DNA of 26,459 nt from Elysia marginata (GCA_019649035.1 BMAT01013288.1:74370-100828), one strand, 5' to 3'. Counted from the stretch's first letter, positions 1 through 9,494 are shown. Numbers and translations: made by a program. The notes: generated by a model from the sequence alone, not told the origin.

Positions 1-81
1 ACTACTACTACTACTACTACTATTACTACTATTACTACTACTACTACGACTACCAATACTATTATTACTACTACTAACATT

Positions 82-115
<34 letters not shown>

Positions 116-116
116 A

Positions 117-147
<31 letters not shown>

Positions 148-157
148 CTTCTTTTAC
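1..157. repeat. Trinucleotide microsatellites (CTA)n and (CTT)n
   Basis: Imperfect (CTA)n runs fill about 1-60 and 79-113, followed by a clean (CTT)n run at about 116-152. They lie in the intron upstream of the first visible SLC18-type exon. No coding signal is seen. Confidence 0.95.
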
Positions 158-757
158 CTTGCGGCTGCTATTGCTTGTATTGCTACCACAACAATACATA
201 GTGCTACTTCTATTATTATTACCATATTCTACACAAATTGACAACAAAGACGATAGCTAAATTTACTCCTGTTACCACTACTAAAAAATTATGCCACTAG
301 TACTACTGCTTCTACAACAACAACCACAACGATATCTACAAAAACAACGTCATTATCAGTATTATATGACTCTGTTACCAATGTTTCCATCTATTGTTTC
401 TGTAAGTAAGGCTTTTATTATATGGAAGTTTCTATATTAAAGTTCTTTGGGTCATCTTGAGTCGCCACAAACATAATGCACAAAAGGAACAAGCTCTCCG
501 CATAAAACGGCTGGGAATGCTTGAATCGGTAGTTCACTAGAATTAATTTTTTTTCTCTATGAATTTAAAAGGATCTTTAAAAATTCGTTTTGGGAGTGAC
601 TCATTCATGAATTTCCCTGTTCTAAATTGAAAGTTAGTCACAGGTTCAAAGTGTCGAAGTGGTTAGCTTCTCTTATTCTGACGAGCTGAAAATACCCTTC
701 AAAGTGTTTCTTGAAATCCAAGTTAACCATAACTTCTCCTTATTTTCTTCATTTCAG
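158..757 (+). other. Partial intron upstream of first visible exon
   Basis: About 600 bases of AT-rich sequence ending in a pyrimidine-rich acceptor with AG at 756-757. I looked for the preceding SLC18 exon (end of TM6 and the central loop) and did not see one, so the 5' half of the gene lies outside the window. Confidence 0.6.
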
Positions 758-821
758 TCGTACGTGACCATTACTCCTCTTTGTGCGCTCCTAAAAGATA
801 ATTTCATCTTAATAGCTTCTG
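758..821 (+). CDS. SLC18-like exon a (loop into TM7)
   Basis: It encodes SYVTITPLCALLKDNFILIAS and the first base of the next Gly codon. The acceptor is ttcatttcag, the donor g|gtaagt. The LLKD-x-x-I-L-I-A-x-G pattern is typical of the segment just before TM7 in VMAT/VAChT proteins. Confidence 0.85.
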
Positions 822-3800
822 GTAAGTTTTAAAATAATGTTACTTCCTATAAATCTTGTATTCTCTATAAAACTCTGCGAATGAACGTGTAGCGTGAATT
901 GATAATTTTTTTTGCTTAAAAAATTTGATCATTGATTAGTTGACTGAAAGGAAGAATTCTTTTAGAGTTAACATTACATTAAAATCTAGATAAGACTGCT
1001 TTAAACTGACCATAACCTGTTGGGAGTGCCAACCATTGTAACTGCTAACATCTTTTGTTGAGATGATTTCTTCTTTCTGTATCGGTCAGGGGCTGTCATG
1101 TTGACAACTATGTCTATGTCTGTCCTGGAACCCACCGTTCCTCTGTGGGTTTTAAGTTCAATGGACGTTGAGAGTTGGCAGTTGGGTACGTGTGACTGTC
1201 TTTATTTTTATTTATTATCCTGTTCCGTTTCTTTAATATAAATTTAATGGGTAGATAACAATAGAAGCATTACAAAAATTAATAACTCGAACTGCTTCAT
1301 TCTAATCAATTGAGGAACTAATAAGTGGAAAAAGGTTTTAGTTTATCAAAAATAAAAAAAGAGATGAGGAGATGGAGGACGAGCACAAAAGAAGAAGAAG
1401 ATGATGATGATGATCATCATCATCATCATCATCATTATGATGAGGATGATGATGGCAACGACGAAGTGTTTAATTTCTTTAATCGACTTGGGAAAAGTCT
1501 TAGTTAATGTCTTGGAGTTGTTCTACTTCAGGTTTGGTGTTTCTTCCTGACAGCGTGGGGTACTTGGTGGGCACCAACTGTTTTGGTCTTCCAGCTCGCA
1601 ACATGGGCAGGTATGGGTGCAACAGAAATTTGATTTTGAAGGATGAAGGCCTGGTTTGGTATATTTTTAGCGATAATTACGTCAGCAATTGAGTTTTAAA
1701 GTGTGTAACTTAATATGATGAGGAGCAAATTTTTTTTAAAAAGGTATAAGACGGATGGAAATGCTTTCCTTACTTCTGTTTTCATACTTTACTTTATCTT
1801 TCACATCCTCATCTTTTGCATGTGTTACGTTAGCGTTCTTCACTGCTTGTGTAATGAGAGAGATAGGGTGCAAAAATATAGAGAAAGAGGCTAACACAGA
1901 CATACACAGACATAAAGAATAAAAAAAGAAAAAGTGAGGAAGGGGACAGAAGAGGGAATAAGAGAGAGGGGGGCGGGGGAGAAATTCTTGAGTATGATTT
2001 GTGTTTCTATTATTTCACACAGGTGGATGTGCACAATATCCTGTATGCTCCTCATCGCTCTCTGTTTGATATGTGTAAGTTAACTAGCATGCTCTATCTG
2101 ACTTCTTTTAGTTTTTGATGTTGTGTGTACTTTTTCTTTGCTTTAGAATCACCGAAATACAATTTTATGCTAGATCTAGTCCTGATTTTTCTATGCAGCT
2201 AACCTAACTTTCTATTTAATTAGGCGTCCAATTTTTTGTTCAGCCTTATTATCAGCCAGTCTTCGAAATATCGAAACGGATTAAAAACAATCGATCGTGT
2301 ACACGCTGCCTACCAAGGCAACTTTGCAAAACTAGTAGCTGAATATTTAGATCTGGAACTAGGAAAATGTCAACGTAGTAGATAATGTTGCAGAAGTAGA
2401 TATGACACCAGAGAGAAATGAAAGGGCTGCCGGCATAAAAATATATCAAAGTATATGGCATTTCACGATTACCTGATAACGTAGTTTATCAATCGGGTAT
2501 GATGCAGTAAAGCAGGTGAGTTCAACAGAATACTTTTTTTATGTTCTAGATCTAGATGTATGCAGTTTAGTTTTCTAAAAAAATCAAAAACTAACGTCAT
2601 ACTTTTTGCTCCTAAAAACGTGTTTAACCTGCTTAGAAATTGAAAAAAACCCACGAAACTGCGGGGTCTCTACTTGTAATAATCATATTCGATAGAAATA
2701 ACCTCTTGGTCGAGAGACGCTAATGCAAATCAACATAAAAAGACCAAAAATTCCGTAAAAAATACATTTTATCTACTGGAGTATTATATTTTGACGTGCA
2801 CTTTTTTAAACGTAAAGATGTCAAAGATGAGGGTGTACATATTGCAAAAATATTGCAGTTCGCTATCAAAATGGCTGACGATCCCGGAAGTTAGAGCATA
2901 ACTCTTTTGTGCCAAGGAGTTTGCTTGCTCTCTAAATTATCTATGATAAACGAAACAAAGGATTCCACAATTTCAATTTTAGTCAAAACCATCCAATTTT
3001 AATTTTAGCATAACTCTAAGCCTAACCTAATAGGTGGTTTTCGTATCGAAAAGACAAACATACAGCAATGAAAGTAACTCCTTGGCCCTAGTTCTAGATA
3101 TAGATTATCCTGGATATTGAAGTGATATGGGAAAAAGTAGGCCTAGGCTACGCAATCTAGACTATTAGAATGCATAGAATGATCTATCTAGATCTATATT
3201 TAGCTTTGAAAAGGCAAACCACGATCACTTGTCATGCTTCAAGCTGTGATAGATTTAATGAAATAATAAATGTTCAACTCAGAAACAAAAGCAAAAAAAG
3301 TTAGGAGATCACAAATCCAATCTAGATAGATTTAATCTAGATCTACAGCCAAATGCAAAATCTTCTATAGATTTAAAATGTTTTTCATCTAGATTAGATC
3401 TTTCATCTAGAATGATAGATGTAGATATGACTATGAAACATTCATTTGTGGATTTAATCTCTTATCTAGATCCAAAACGAAACCCATTGTAAATTTGTCT
3501 AACAAAAAGTTGTGTCAGTAATTTGGCTTGTGGTCTCAAATTTGGAAGGGTATATTAACTGTGGTGAATGAGTCCACATTATTGTTTAGCCATCTGCAAT
3601 CTAAATTCAATCTGGGAAAGTGCCCTTTTCAACATTTAAAATCTGAATATGCTACAATCTCAAGATTCGAAGCCTAGATCCCAATTTAGATTCTAGCCAC
3701 CATTAACGTTATATCTTCATTCTAATGTTCCCTCACAAGCTAGTCACAACTGTCATAACTTCCTCCAGACTGTCCTCATCACTAGAGCGCCCTTGGCGCA

Positions 3801-4150
3801 GTCGTTCAAAGCGCCGTGCTAATAATATGAACGCAGACGGTTCGAACCCTACCCTCGCCAACTTTTGTTTCATTCCCCAATGCAAACAATAGGGGTTTTT
3901 TTAAATCAAATGAGCTTCAGTGTATTTTTTTCTTAAAGGCTTACCATGTTATCTTCTTTATTTAGACTTTTGAGTGGGGTCTCATTATATGGATCGCTTT
4001 CTTTCTGCAACCAGTCTCAATCAGTCGGATGTCACGTTTTCACATTTACTTGAAACACTTTCATTATCTTTGCTTAAACCCCCGAAATTTGCGGGTATCT
4101 TACTAGTAATAATAATATTAATAAAAATAATAATAATAGTAATAATAAAT

Positions 4151-4194
<44 letters not shown>

Positions 4195-7100
4195 CCTGTG
4201 ATGAGAAAAACAGATTTTTGTCGTTCTAGATTTCCGTCTTTGTAGACCTATAATTGTATTTTTTAAATCTCTACAGCTGCCGTTTGCCACATCGCTTCCC
4301 CAGTTAATTCTTCCACACTTTGGCTTGGGGCTGGGCCTTGGTGAGTTGAAATTGGCCAAAGGCATGTCACCAAACTTCTTCTTTTATTACTTGTTAATAA
4401 ACTAAACTGTCCTAGCATTCGCATGATGAGCTTCGCCACAAGAAGAGCCCTGTTTGTCCAGTCGTCGTTTTAACGTGCACACAAGCGTCTCTTTCTTTGA
4501 TCTGCCCTAAGGTGCTCTTTTATTCATGTGGGGGGATTTAATTTTCAGAAACTTAAATTAAAAGCCGATCTATTTCATCAGATTGTCTATGTGTGAAGCA
4601 TTCTGCTGTATTCCCTGACTCCAGGCATCACTGACGCAGCCATCATGCCGCTCTTGGCCCTGTTGGTTGAGCTCCGACACGAAGCTTTCTACGGCTGTGT
4701 CTACGCTGTGGTCCAGTTGGCAGTCTGTCTCGCGTATTTTATTGGTCAGTTTTCTCTTTAGCCTATCCTGGCCTTTTCCAATTTGAGCTGTTTTCCTTGC
4801 TGCACGATTAATTGTCTAAAAGCAGTTGGTTTTCTTAACTGGCCGATAATCTCGGTAGACTTATACTTGCAGTCTGAGCATCCCTTTCTTTCCTCTAGAG
4901 TGGGCTATTGCATGTAGGGTGGTGTGTTGGGAAAGGGAGAGGGTGGAAGAAAAAAATAGGGGCTTTTGAACATATTTGGATAAATGGGATAGTGTCACAT
5001 TTAAAAAAACAAAATCGTTGAAATGAGGTAAGACAGGAATGCCCTCGTGGCGAAGTGTGTTTTATTAAGTTATTGACTGCTGATTGTTGCTGTCTATGTA
5101 AGAATTCTCATTTTTACCATTCAAAGTGGTGTCTTTGTTGTCTGATAAAGGGAGATAGAGAAAAGAGAGAGATCGTGACATTTATTTCTAACTCAGAGTT
5201 TTGGTTGGGGTAGGAGAGGGGTGTTAAGAGTCTATGGTAAGAAAATAGGGGGGCACAAAAAGGAGTGAGGGTGTAGGCCTAAGTGAAATGGCAACCTTGT
5301 TAGAAAAAAACTCTAGCGTTTTTTTTTATTCTTTTTTTACATTTTGAATCAGAAATGAGTAGTTAAAATATCAATTAATTAAGAGAGTAAGAGAAGCTTC
5401 ATAGTGAAAACTGCACGCAGTTATCGATTCATTAGATCTAGTTTCAAAAGAGATGGCTATTTATTGTTATGCATCTATACAAAGGTAATAGAATGGGATA
5501 AGCAGCTAGATTTAGATCTAGATCTACTGGTATTCACGTACCTTTTTTTTTATTTCTTTAGGTTGAGATCAAGTCTATACTAATTCAATCGTTCAGCAAA
5601 GTGGGCCTACCACAAAAATAGCTATTTGACCCCAATTTCTGGGTTTTTAAGCCTTCAATCTATGATCTTCTAAGATTTGTGTAAAATCTGAACCAATTCT
5701 TCAGTTTCAAGAGGCCGAAATCTTTTTTTTTTTTTGGCAAAGTGGGTCTACGACAAACATACCCCCATTAATTGAGGCTACACACAAGATGGGGACAACG
5801 ACAGCATTTTATTTATAAATTCATAGTGACCATCTTTCATCCTTTAAGATTTTTTCTAGAATCTAAATTATATCCTGTATTCAATGACTTCAGTTAACCA
5901 ATAAAGCCATGATAGTAGGCCTAATATTGGTGAATTTCTAGGCTAGGTTTAGATCTAGGACTAGATTCAACAATTTGCTAAAATATGGAAAGAATCTGAA
6001 TTATAAATATCACGGGGCTAGAAATGTATACCAAAATGTTTAGGATTACATTAATTATAGCTGCCTTCAGTCTTTTTTTAAATGCATCTTTCGAATGACG
6101 TTTTCTTAGCGGCAACTTGAGTGCCAACGACCTAGATGCAGATAGGTGGAGCGAAAGTAGACCATATCCAATTTGGGTTGAAGTAAAATTGAATTTTTAT
6201 CACTTAGCCTGTAGTATTCAAGAAGACAAGTCTGAAACAAAAACAAGCAACGTGTGGTAAACTATTTCCTAGCTGTAAGTTAAGCTTTAAAACTATTTTA
6301 CGATTCCCCTCTACCGCTCTCATTGCAGGTCCTTCTGTTGCGGGTCTCTTGGTTAGTATTGTGGGATTTCCATGGTAAGCAAGGTGAAGGTTGCACAGTA
6401 GCCTATCTTTTTTATTTTATGATTGATTGAAGGGTATTATTACAAGCCCAATTCCACTTCAAAGGTGCTCTCAGGGCTTGGGTCCCAATGACAATTTACG
6501 GGCTGCCACCCAGAGACTAGCGGGGATACCATGACTTAGCCTCAGCCGGTCACATTATACTGACACCGACCCAACCAGTAGGGGCCCGGACTGTGCTCGG
6601 CTGTGTTTCGAACCCGCGACCTCTTGGCCACGGAGCGAAGCCACTACCAACTGAGCTATCTAGGCCCCCTTTTTATTTTATGAAGAAATTCAATTATTCA
6701 ATACTGGAAAAACATTTTAAAGGTTGTTATCAAAACGTCTGAGACAGAAGAAAGGTTTTTAGGAAAGGACTGGTAATGAAACACATAATGTAAGTCACTG
6801 AGACTTTATTACTACGCTGTAAGCTAAGGTGCGCTCACTATTTTGTTAACTTTGAACGGTTTTCATTACCGATGACCCCTCATTGTAAAGCAAATTATGG
6901 TTAACTTTGCCAAAAGATATACTTGACCCACTGGCTTGCCCGTTTATTGCTCAAAGTTTAATGCAATTAAAACAATTCTTATTTAATAAAAAAAGCTTTT
7001 TAGATAGCCCTTTATCTTTCTAAACATATACAATTCTAATAACGATTCTAATACTTTTAAATAAAAGATTGTAAGACATTGTTTTGTGTATAAGTTAGGC

Positions 7101-7868
7101 TTTTTTATCCACCGAATTTTTTAAAAAGTTGCACTTGTTTTATTATTTTGAATATTTCGTCTTTTCTGCTACAGGTTGATGCGAGGAATGGCTTTGATAA
7201 ACATTATCTATTGCCCCCTGTGTTACTTACTGAATAAAGTACCGATAGAAGCAGAAGATGGAGTAAGTATACTTTGATGTTCAAATTCTCGGAGTAAGTA
7301 TACTTTGATATTCAAATTTCTGAAAATTTGAAAAGTTGGCTATTTAAATCACTAATTGAATCTGGTTGTTGCATAGTTTTTTCTTTGATGTTGTTTTTTT
7401 CCTGCTACCCGCAACTATATACTGATATGCACAGAGAGAGGAGTTCTAAGAAATCTGTCCAAATATGGATTTGCATTTGATTCCAACAAAGATCAGGCTC
7501 TCGCCGAAATAAAAAAAAATGAACAAATTATAGATGCAGCAACATAGACTGCGTAATCATTAAGTTCGAAAGATTTTTCGACCATTTGTACGTAAAGATC
7601 TATTTCAATCATTACACACTCTAAATCTTTTAACCATAATAACTTGAACAGAACACTTCGTATTAAAAGCATATTACTATAGGTGGATCATCGTGAGATG
7701 ACATTGACGTTAACACAGATATTGTTCCTCTTACCTCGTGCACAGAAGCTGCTCAGCAAAACTCCTCCACTTGGATCAAAGTTGTACACTACAGAGCAGC
7801 CGGAGATCGTCACAGAGATAGATGAAGCGAGGGTTTTCTATGGCAGACTATGTGAGGACGACGACTGA
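758..7868 (+). CDS. SLC18-type vesicular amine/acetylcholine transporter-like gene, C-terminal half (9 exons)
   Basis: Join of 758-821, 1090-1185, 1532-1610, 2023-2074, 4277-4340, 4625-4744, 6329-6374, 7175-7262 and 7683-7868: 795 nt, 264 residues plus TGA. All introns are GT-AG and all phases match. Family knowledge: SLC18 proteins are 12-TM H+ antiporters loading amines or acetylcholine into vesicles; this part covers about TM7 to the C-terminus. Visible landmarks in order are ALLKDNF, VLEPTVPLW (TM7), WQLGLVFLPDSVGYLVGTN, ARNMGRW, GLGITDAAIMP (TM10), LRHEAFYGCVYAV, YFIGPSVAG (TM11) and VGFPWLM (TM12), then a hydrophilic tail ending EDDD. The TM7 Glu and TM10 Asp are kept. The Asp usual in TM11 (YAIAD-type) is Gln here, and the TM7 Asn before the LEP motif is Thr, so the substrate is uncertain. 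The 5' half is outside the window. Confidence 0.9.
1090..1185 (+). CDS. SLC18-like exon b (TM7)
   Basis: Two bases finish a Gly codon, then 31 codons follow including MSMSVLEPTVPLW and ending WQL, plus one base. The conserved membrane Glu of the LEP motif is present. The acceptor AG is at 1088-1089; the donor is gtacgt at 1186. Confidence 0.88.
1341..1480 (+). repeat. Intronic GAA/GAT/CAT triplet tract
   Basis: A purine-rich stretch followed by short (GAA)n, (GAT)n and (CAT)n runs inside the intron between exons b and c. It produces an artificial Asp/His-rich open frame that is not a gene. Confidence 0.85.
1532..1610 (+). CDS. SLC18-like exon c (TM8)
   Basis: The acceptor is tctacttcag. Joined in phase to the previous exon, it reads GLVFLPDSVGYLVGTNCFG then LPARNMGR, which matches the family TM8 and the following loop. 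The Arg codon is split across the donor (gtatgg). Confidence 0.9.
2023..2074 (+). CDS. SLC18-like exon d (TM9)
   Basis: After the acceptor tttcacacag it completes the Arg and continues WMCTISCMLLIALCLIC. This is the Trp-led hydrophobic segment following the MGRW motif. The donor gtaagt leaves phase 0. Confidence 0.85.
3003..3235 (+). repeat. Dispersed TCTAGATC-associated repeat, copy 1
   Basis: Two blocks (about 3003-3110 and 3180-3235) match, in collinear order, the reverse complement of 25650-25745 and 25510-25575. Shared stretches include GGTGGTTTTCG, ATCGAAAAG and TTGAAAAGGCAAAC, each ending near a TCTAGATMTAGATTA-like motif. No coding or terminal structure was identified. Confidence 0.65.
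3787..3860 (+). pseudogene. tRNA-Ile(AAT)-like relic
   Basis: The segment has a box-A-like TGGCGCAGTCG, a paired D-stem (GCGC/GCGC), an anticodon-loop-like CTAATAA with AAT at 3821-3823, a box-B-like GGTTCGAACCC and a terminal CCTCGCCA. The acceptor and T stems pair badly and the anticodon stem is weak. It is probably a tRNA pseudogene or the head of an old SINE rather than a working tRNA. Confidence 0.45.
4151..4193 (+). repeat. (GAT)n microsatellite
   Basis: About 14 perfect ATG/GAT units inside an intron. It gives spurious poly-Met and poly-Ile open frames on the two strands. Confidence 0.95.
4277..4340 (+). CDS. SLC18-like exon e (TM9-TM10)
   Basis: The acceptor is aatctctacag and the donor g|gtgagt. 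It encodes LPFATSLPQLILPHFG and a Gly/Leu-rich stretch running into the TM10 motif, like the 'PFA...NFG' stretch of VMATs. Confidence 0.87.
4625..4744 (+). CDS. SLC18-like exon f (TM10-TM11)
   Basis: It contains GITDAAIMP (TM10 Asp kept), LRHEAFYG and VYAVVQLAVCLAYFIG. In VMAT and VAChT the position of the Gln in AVVQLA is normally an Asp needed for transport; the TM11 Tyr before the Gly-Pro motif is kept. The acceptor AG is at 4623-4624, the donor is gtcagt. Confidence 0.93.
5594..5766 (+). repeat. Short direct repeat pair
   Basis: GCAAAGTGGGCCTACCACAA at about 5597-5616 recurs with two changes as GCAAAGTGGGTCTACGACAA at about 5737-5756. The flanks are not clearly alike. It lies in the intron between exons f and g, which otherwise shows only TCTAGATC-type palindromes. 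Confidence 0.5.
6329..6374 (+). CDS. SLC18-like exon g (TM11-TM12)
   Basis: A 46-base exon. It completes Gly and reads PSVAGLLVSIVGFP plus two bases of a Trp codon. The acceptor is tctcattgcag, the donor gtaagc. It matches the GPSxGG...GFPW junction of the family. Confidence 0.9.
6423..6669 (-). mobile_element. Full-length tRNA-derived SINE
   Basis: Read on the - strand from 6669 it starts GGGGGCCTAGATAGCTCAG, a tRNA-like head with box A (TAGCTCAGTTGGTAG) and box B (GGTTCGAAACA). A ~170-nt body follows, ending in GATTGAAGG-type sequence and a short GATT-like tail. It is flanked by a 14-bp target-site duplication, TTTTTATTTTATGA, at 6409-6422 and 6670-6683. A second copy at 14735-14930 is about 98% identical over the shared part. 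It lies antisense in the intron between exons g and h. SINEs carry no protein and depend on a partner LINE. Confidence 0.88.
7175..7262 (+). CDS. SLC18-like exon h (TM12)
   Basis: It finishes the Trp codon and continues LMRGMALINIIYCPLCYLL then NKVPIEAEDG, the last membrane segment and start of the cytosolic tail. The donor gtaagt at 7263 lies in a 31-bp tandem duplication, so a second identical donor follows at 7294. Confidence 0.9.
7260..7321 (+). repeat. 31-bp tandem duplication containing the exon h 5' splice site
   Basis: Unit 1 (7260-7290) and unit 2 (7291-7321) both start GGAGTAAGTATACTTTGAT and differ at only a few bases. Each carries a full GGA|gtaagt donor. Using the second donor would add 31 nt and put a TGA in frame a few codons later. 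Confidence 0.9.
7683..7868 (+). CDS. SLC18-like terminal exon i (C-terminal tail)
   Basis: After the acceptor AG at 7681-7682 it encodes 61 residues in phase 0: VDHREMTLT..., KLLSKTPPLGSKLY, then an acidic end (CEDDD) and TGA at 7866-7868. The tail is hydrophilic and cytosolic like other SLC18 tails, which carry sorting signals; LL at KLLSK could be one (inference). Sequence conservation is low here, so this exon is less certain than the membrane exons. Confidence 0.75.
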   Translation: MDHREMTLTLTQILFLLPRAQKLLSKTPPLGSKLYTTEQPEIVTEIDEARVFYGRLCEDDD

Positions 7869-8420
7869 ATGAACGTTTTCAAGACTTTAAGATGTCCACT
7901 TAGTTACTGATCTAAGTTAGTAGCTGAATAATCTGACAGGATCTTAAGGAAACCTTTTAGTTGTTTTTTTGTTTTTTTTTAAACTTATGTCGCAAAAGTT
8001 ACTAAGATTTCCTTGTTGATCTGAAAAGAGAAAAAATAGCAATGGAAAATGGTAGCTGACTAGTTTGTCTCATTTTAACAGCTTTCGTCAAAAATCATAA
8101 ATGGGACCAATGTTTGAGAACAGACTTATAACTTGAGTGATTTCACATTAAATAATTATCTACTACCGAAAAACCAAAGAGGCTTGAAAATGAATTGATA
8201 CTGTTACAAAAGACAATATTTCGGCTGTCTTCTTTGCTTATCAGTCACAGTTTGGCAAATGTTGAATTTTATTAAGTTGTCGGAAAAGTTTAAAATAGAA
8301 AAAGCGCAATGAGTAAAAAATTATGATGACTGTGTTTTGGACCCACACTACTTTTATCCATTTTGAGCAATGCTTTTCTTCATCAGAAAAATTCCGACAG
8401 GCTATCTATACCCCAATAAA
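7869..8420 (+). promoter_or_regulatory. Probable 3' UTR and poly(A) signals of the SLC18-like gene
   Basis: AT-rich sequence follows the stop codon. Candidate poly(A) signals are ATTAAA at 8147-8152 and AATAAA at 8415-8420. The proximal one is favoured if the palindrome at 8276-8400 is foreign. Transcript ends cannot be set from sequence alone. Confidence 0.4.
8276..8400. repeat. Decayed inverted repeat with hammerhead-like core
   Basis: The arms begin TGTCGGAA (from 8278) and end TTCCGACA (to 8399), and the inner parts are related. On the - strand one arm reads CTGATGA (8386-8380), then AGAAAAGCATTGCTC, then AAAATGG. This resembles a Penelope-type hammerhead core (CUGAUGA, stem II, GAAA) with the essential G changed. 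It is probably a remnant of another PLE terminal repeat and is not expected to cleave. Confidence 0.35.
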
Positions 8421-8729
8421 GAATTTAAACAAATTATAATCACGATGCGTTTTTAGGATTTGTTATTTTTTAGAAGAGGTGTCCTGAGTATTGTTTTTAA
8501 TGGATAGAATACTTGGTCATATTTTGTCCAGATCCTATGGTTAAACACACACGCTCTATACGTGAAATTCAACACGGACATACTGTGTATATAAAGACAT
8601 TGAAATCATAGAAACATTGAGGTAATGAACATTTTCGGTGAGAATGAGATGCGACAACTGTGTTTTGAAGTCATTTATTCATAAGTGATCAGAAGTAGAC
8701 TAGTAGAATGATATGGATAGAAAATTCTT

Positions 8730-8900
8730 TTTGATAGTATTTTTATTAATGATTTTGTGCGGCTTGTTTGGCTTTGGGCAATTTTTGTTGATTAGCTGGA
8801 GATAGATATATTAGCAATAAAAAAAACTTTCTTTAGCTAATCAACAAGTATTTTCCGTAGTCAAACAAAATTTAAAATCACTAACAAGAATACTATCAAA
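8730..8900. repeat. Fold-back inverted repeat at the 5' side of the old PLE
   Basis: The arm 8730-8797 is an inverted, roughly three-quarters identical copy of 8835-8900. Both arms end in a perfect 13-base match (TTGTTGATTAGCT and its complement), with a ~37-nt spacer. The right arm is PLE coding sequence, so the left arm is a back-copied piece of the element. Confidence 0.7.
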
Positions 8901-9400
8901 ATTAGCTACGGCTGCATGCCAAACTTCAAACAGGCTATACAGAATCATAACAAACGCATACATCTAACAAAAAGATAAAGCAGATAGCCTAGCAACACCG
9001 ACAGGACTGTGTAATTGCAGGAATAAAAAAAATTACCCTTAGATGGCAAATGCCTCACAGAATGTATTGCATTCAAGGCTACAGTGAGGCAGCCAGCAGC
9101 AAACAAAAAACATCAACAAAAAGGTCTCACCGATAAAACGAGGCATAACCTAAATAAATCATTCGTAAAAGTGGAACATTAAAAAAATTCAACCATACTC
9201 AGTAACAAACCAGTCACGGAATAGAATGGCGAATAATGAAAAAATTGAAAACCTACACCCAGAAGGTAGTTTTACGAATTTAGGCTCCTAGAAGAAGTTT
9301 TTAAGCAAACGAGCAACACTCATTCATCGTAAGGAAACGTTTACTTTTTGTGTATATAAAAAATGTGATCTCCTCAGTGGCTTTCTCAAGACCGCGCCTT
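8837..9400 (+). pseudogene. Old Penelope-like element fragment (linker and GIY-YIG region)
   Basis: Frame-shifted and stop-riddled translation on the + strand matches, segment by segment, the C-terminal part of the younger PLE at 9541-10221. Matching pieces are LINKYFP, NKNTIKISYGCMPN (frame from 8883), QAIQNHNKRI, the Cys box CNCRNKKNYPLDGKCLTECI, FKATV, a VEH...STILS stretch, EWRIMKKLKTY, and a terminal KFLSKRATLIHRKETFTFC. The RT domain is absent. The catalytic core is broken by stops, so it is dead. It is tail-to-tail with the younger copy across the GATA tract. Confidence 0.8.
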
Positions 9401-9442
9401 CCAAAAAATGTCTAATAAGAGTATACAACAAGAACAGAAAGC

Positions 9443-9445
<3 letters not shown>

Positions 9446-9493
<48 letters not shown>
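9446..9493 (+). repeat. (GATA)n microsatellite, left of young PLE
   Basis: About 11 GATA units, directly abutting the 3' end of the - strand PLE. A tract in the same orientation resumes at 11995 on the other side of the element. Confidence 0.95.

Positions 9494-9494
<1 letters not shown>

Larger units (their letters stand above)
2075..4276 (+). other. Long intron between exons d and e
   Basis: 2.2 kb of AT-rich sequence with many degenerate TCTAGATCTAGA-like palindromes (for example near 2546, 3192, 3336, 3387 and 3466), a dispersed repeat at 3003-3235, a tRNA-like relic at 3787-3860 and a (GAT)n tract at 4151-4193. No further exon is seen. Confidence 0.7.

Noticed and set aside
1325-1507. 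Asp/His-rich 60-codon frame
   Set aside because: A triplet microsatellite inside an intron; no conserved motif.
3787-3860. Working tRNA-Ile gene
   Set aside because: Acceptor and T stems are mispaired, so only a relic is supported.
3974-4365. Poly-Met (+) and poly-Ile (-) open frames
   Set aside because: They are produced by the (GAT)n tract, and the - strand frame is antisense to a real SLC18 exon at 4277-4340.
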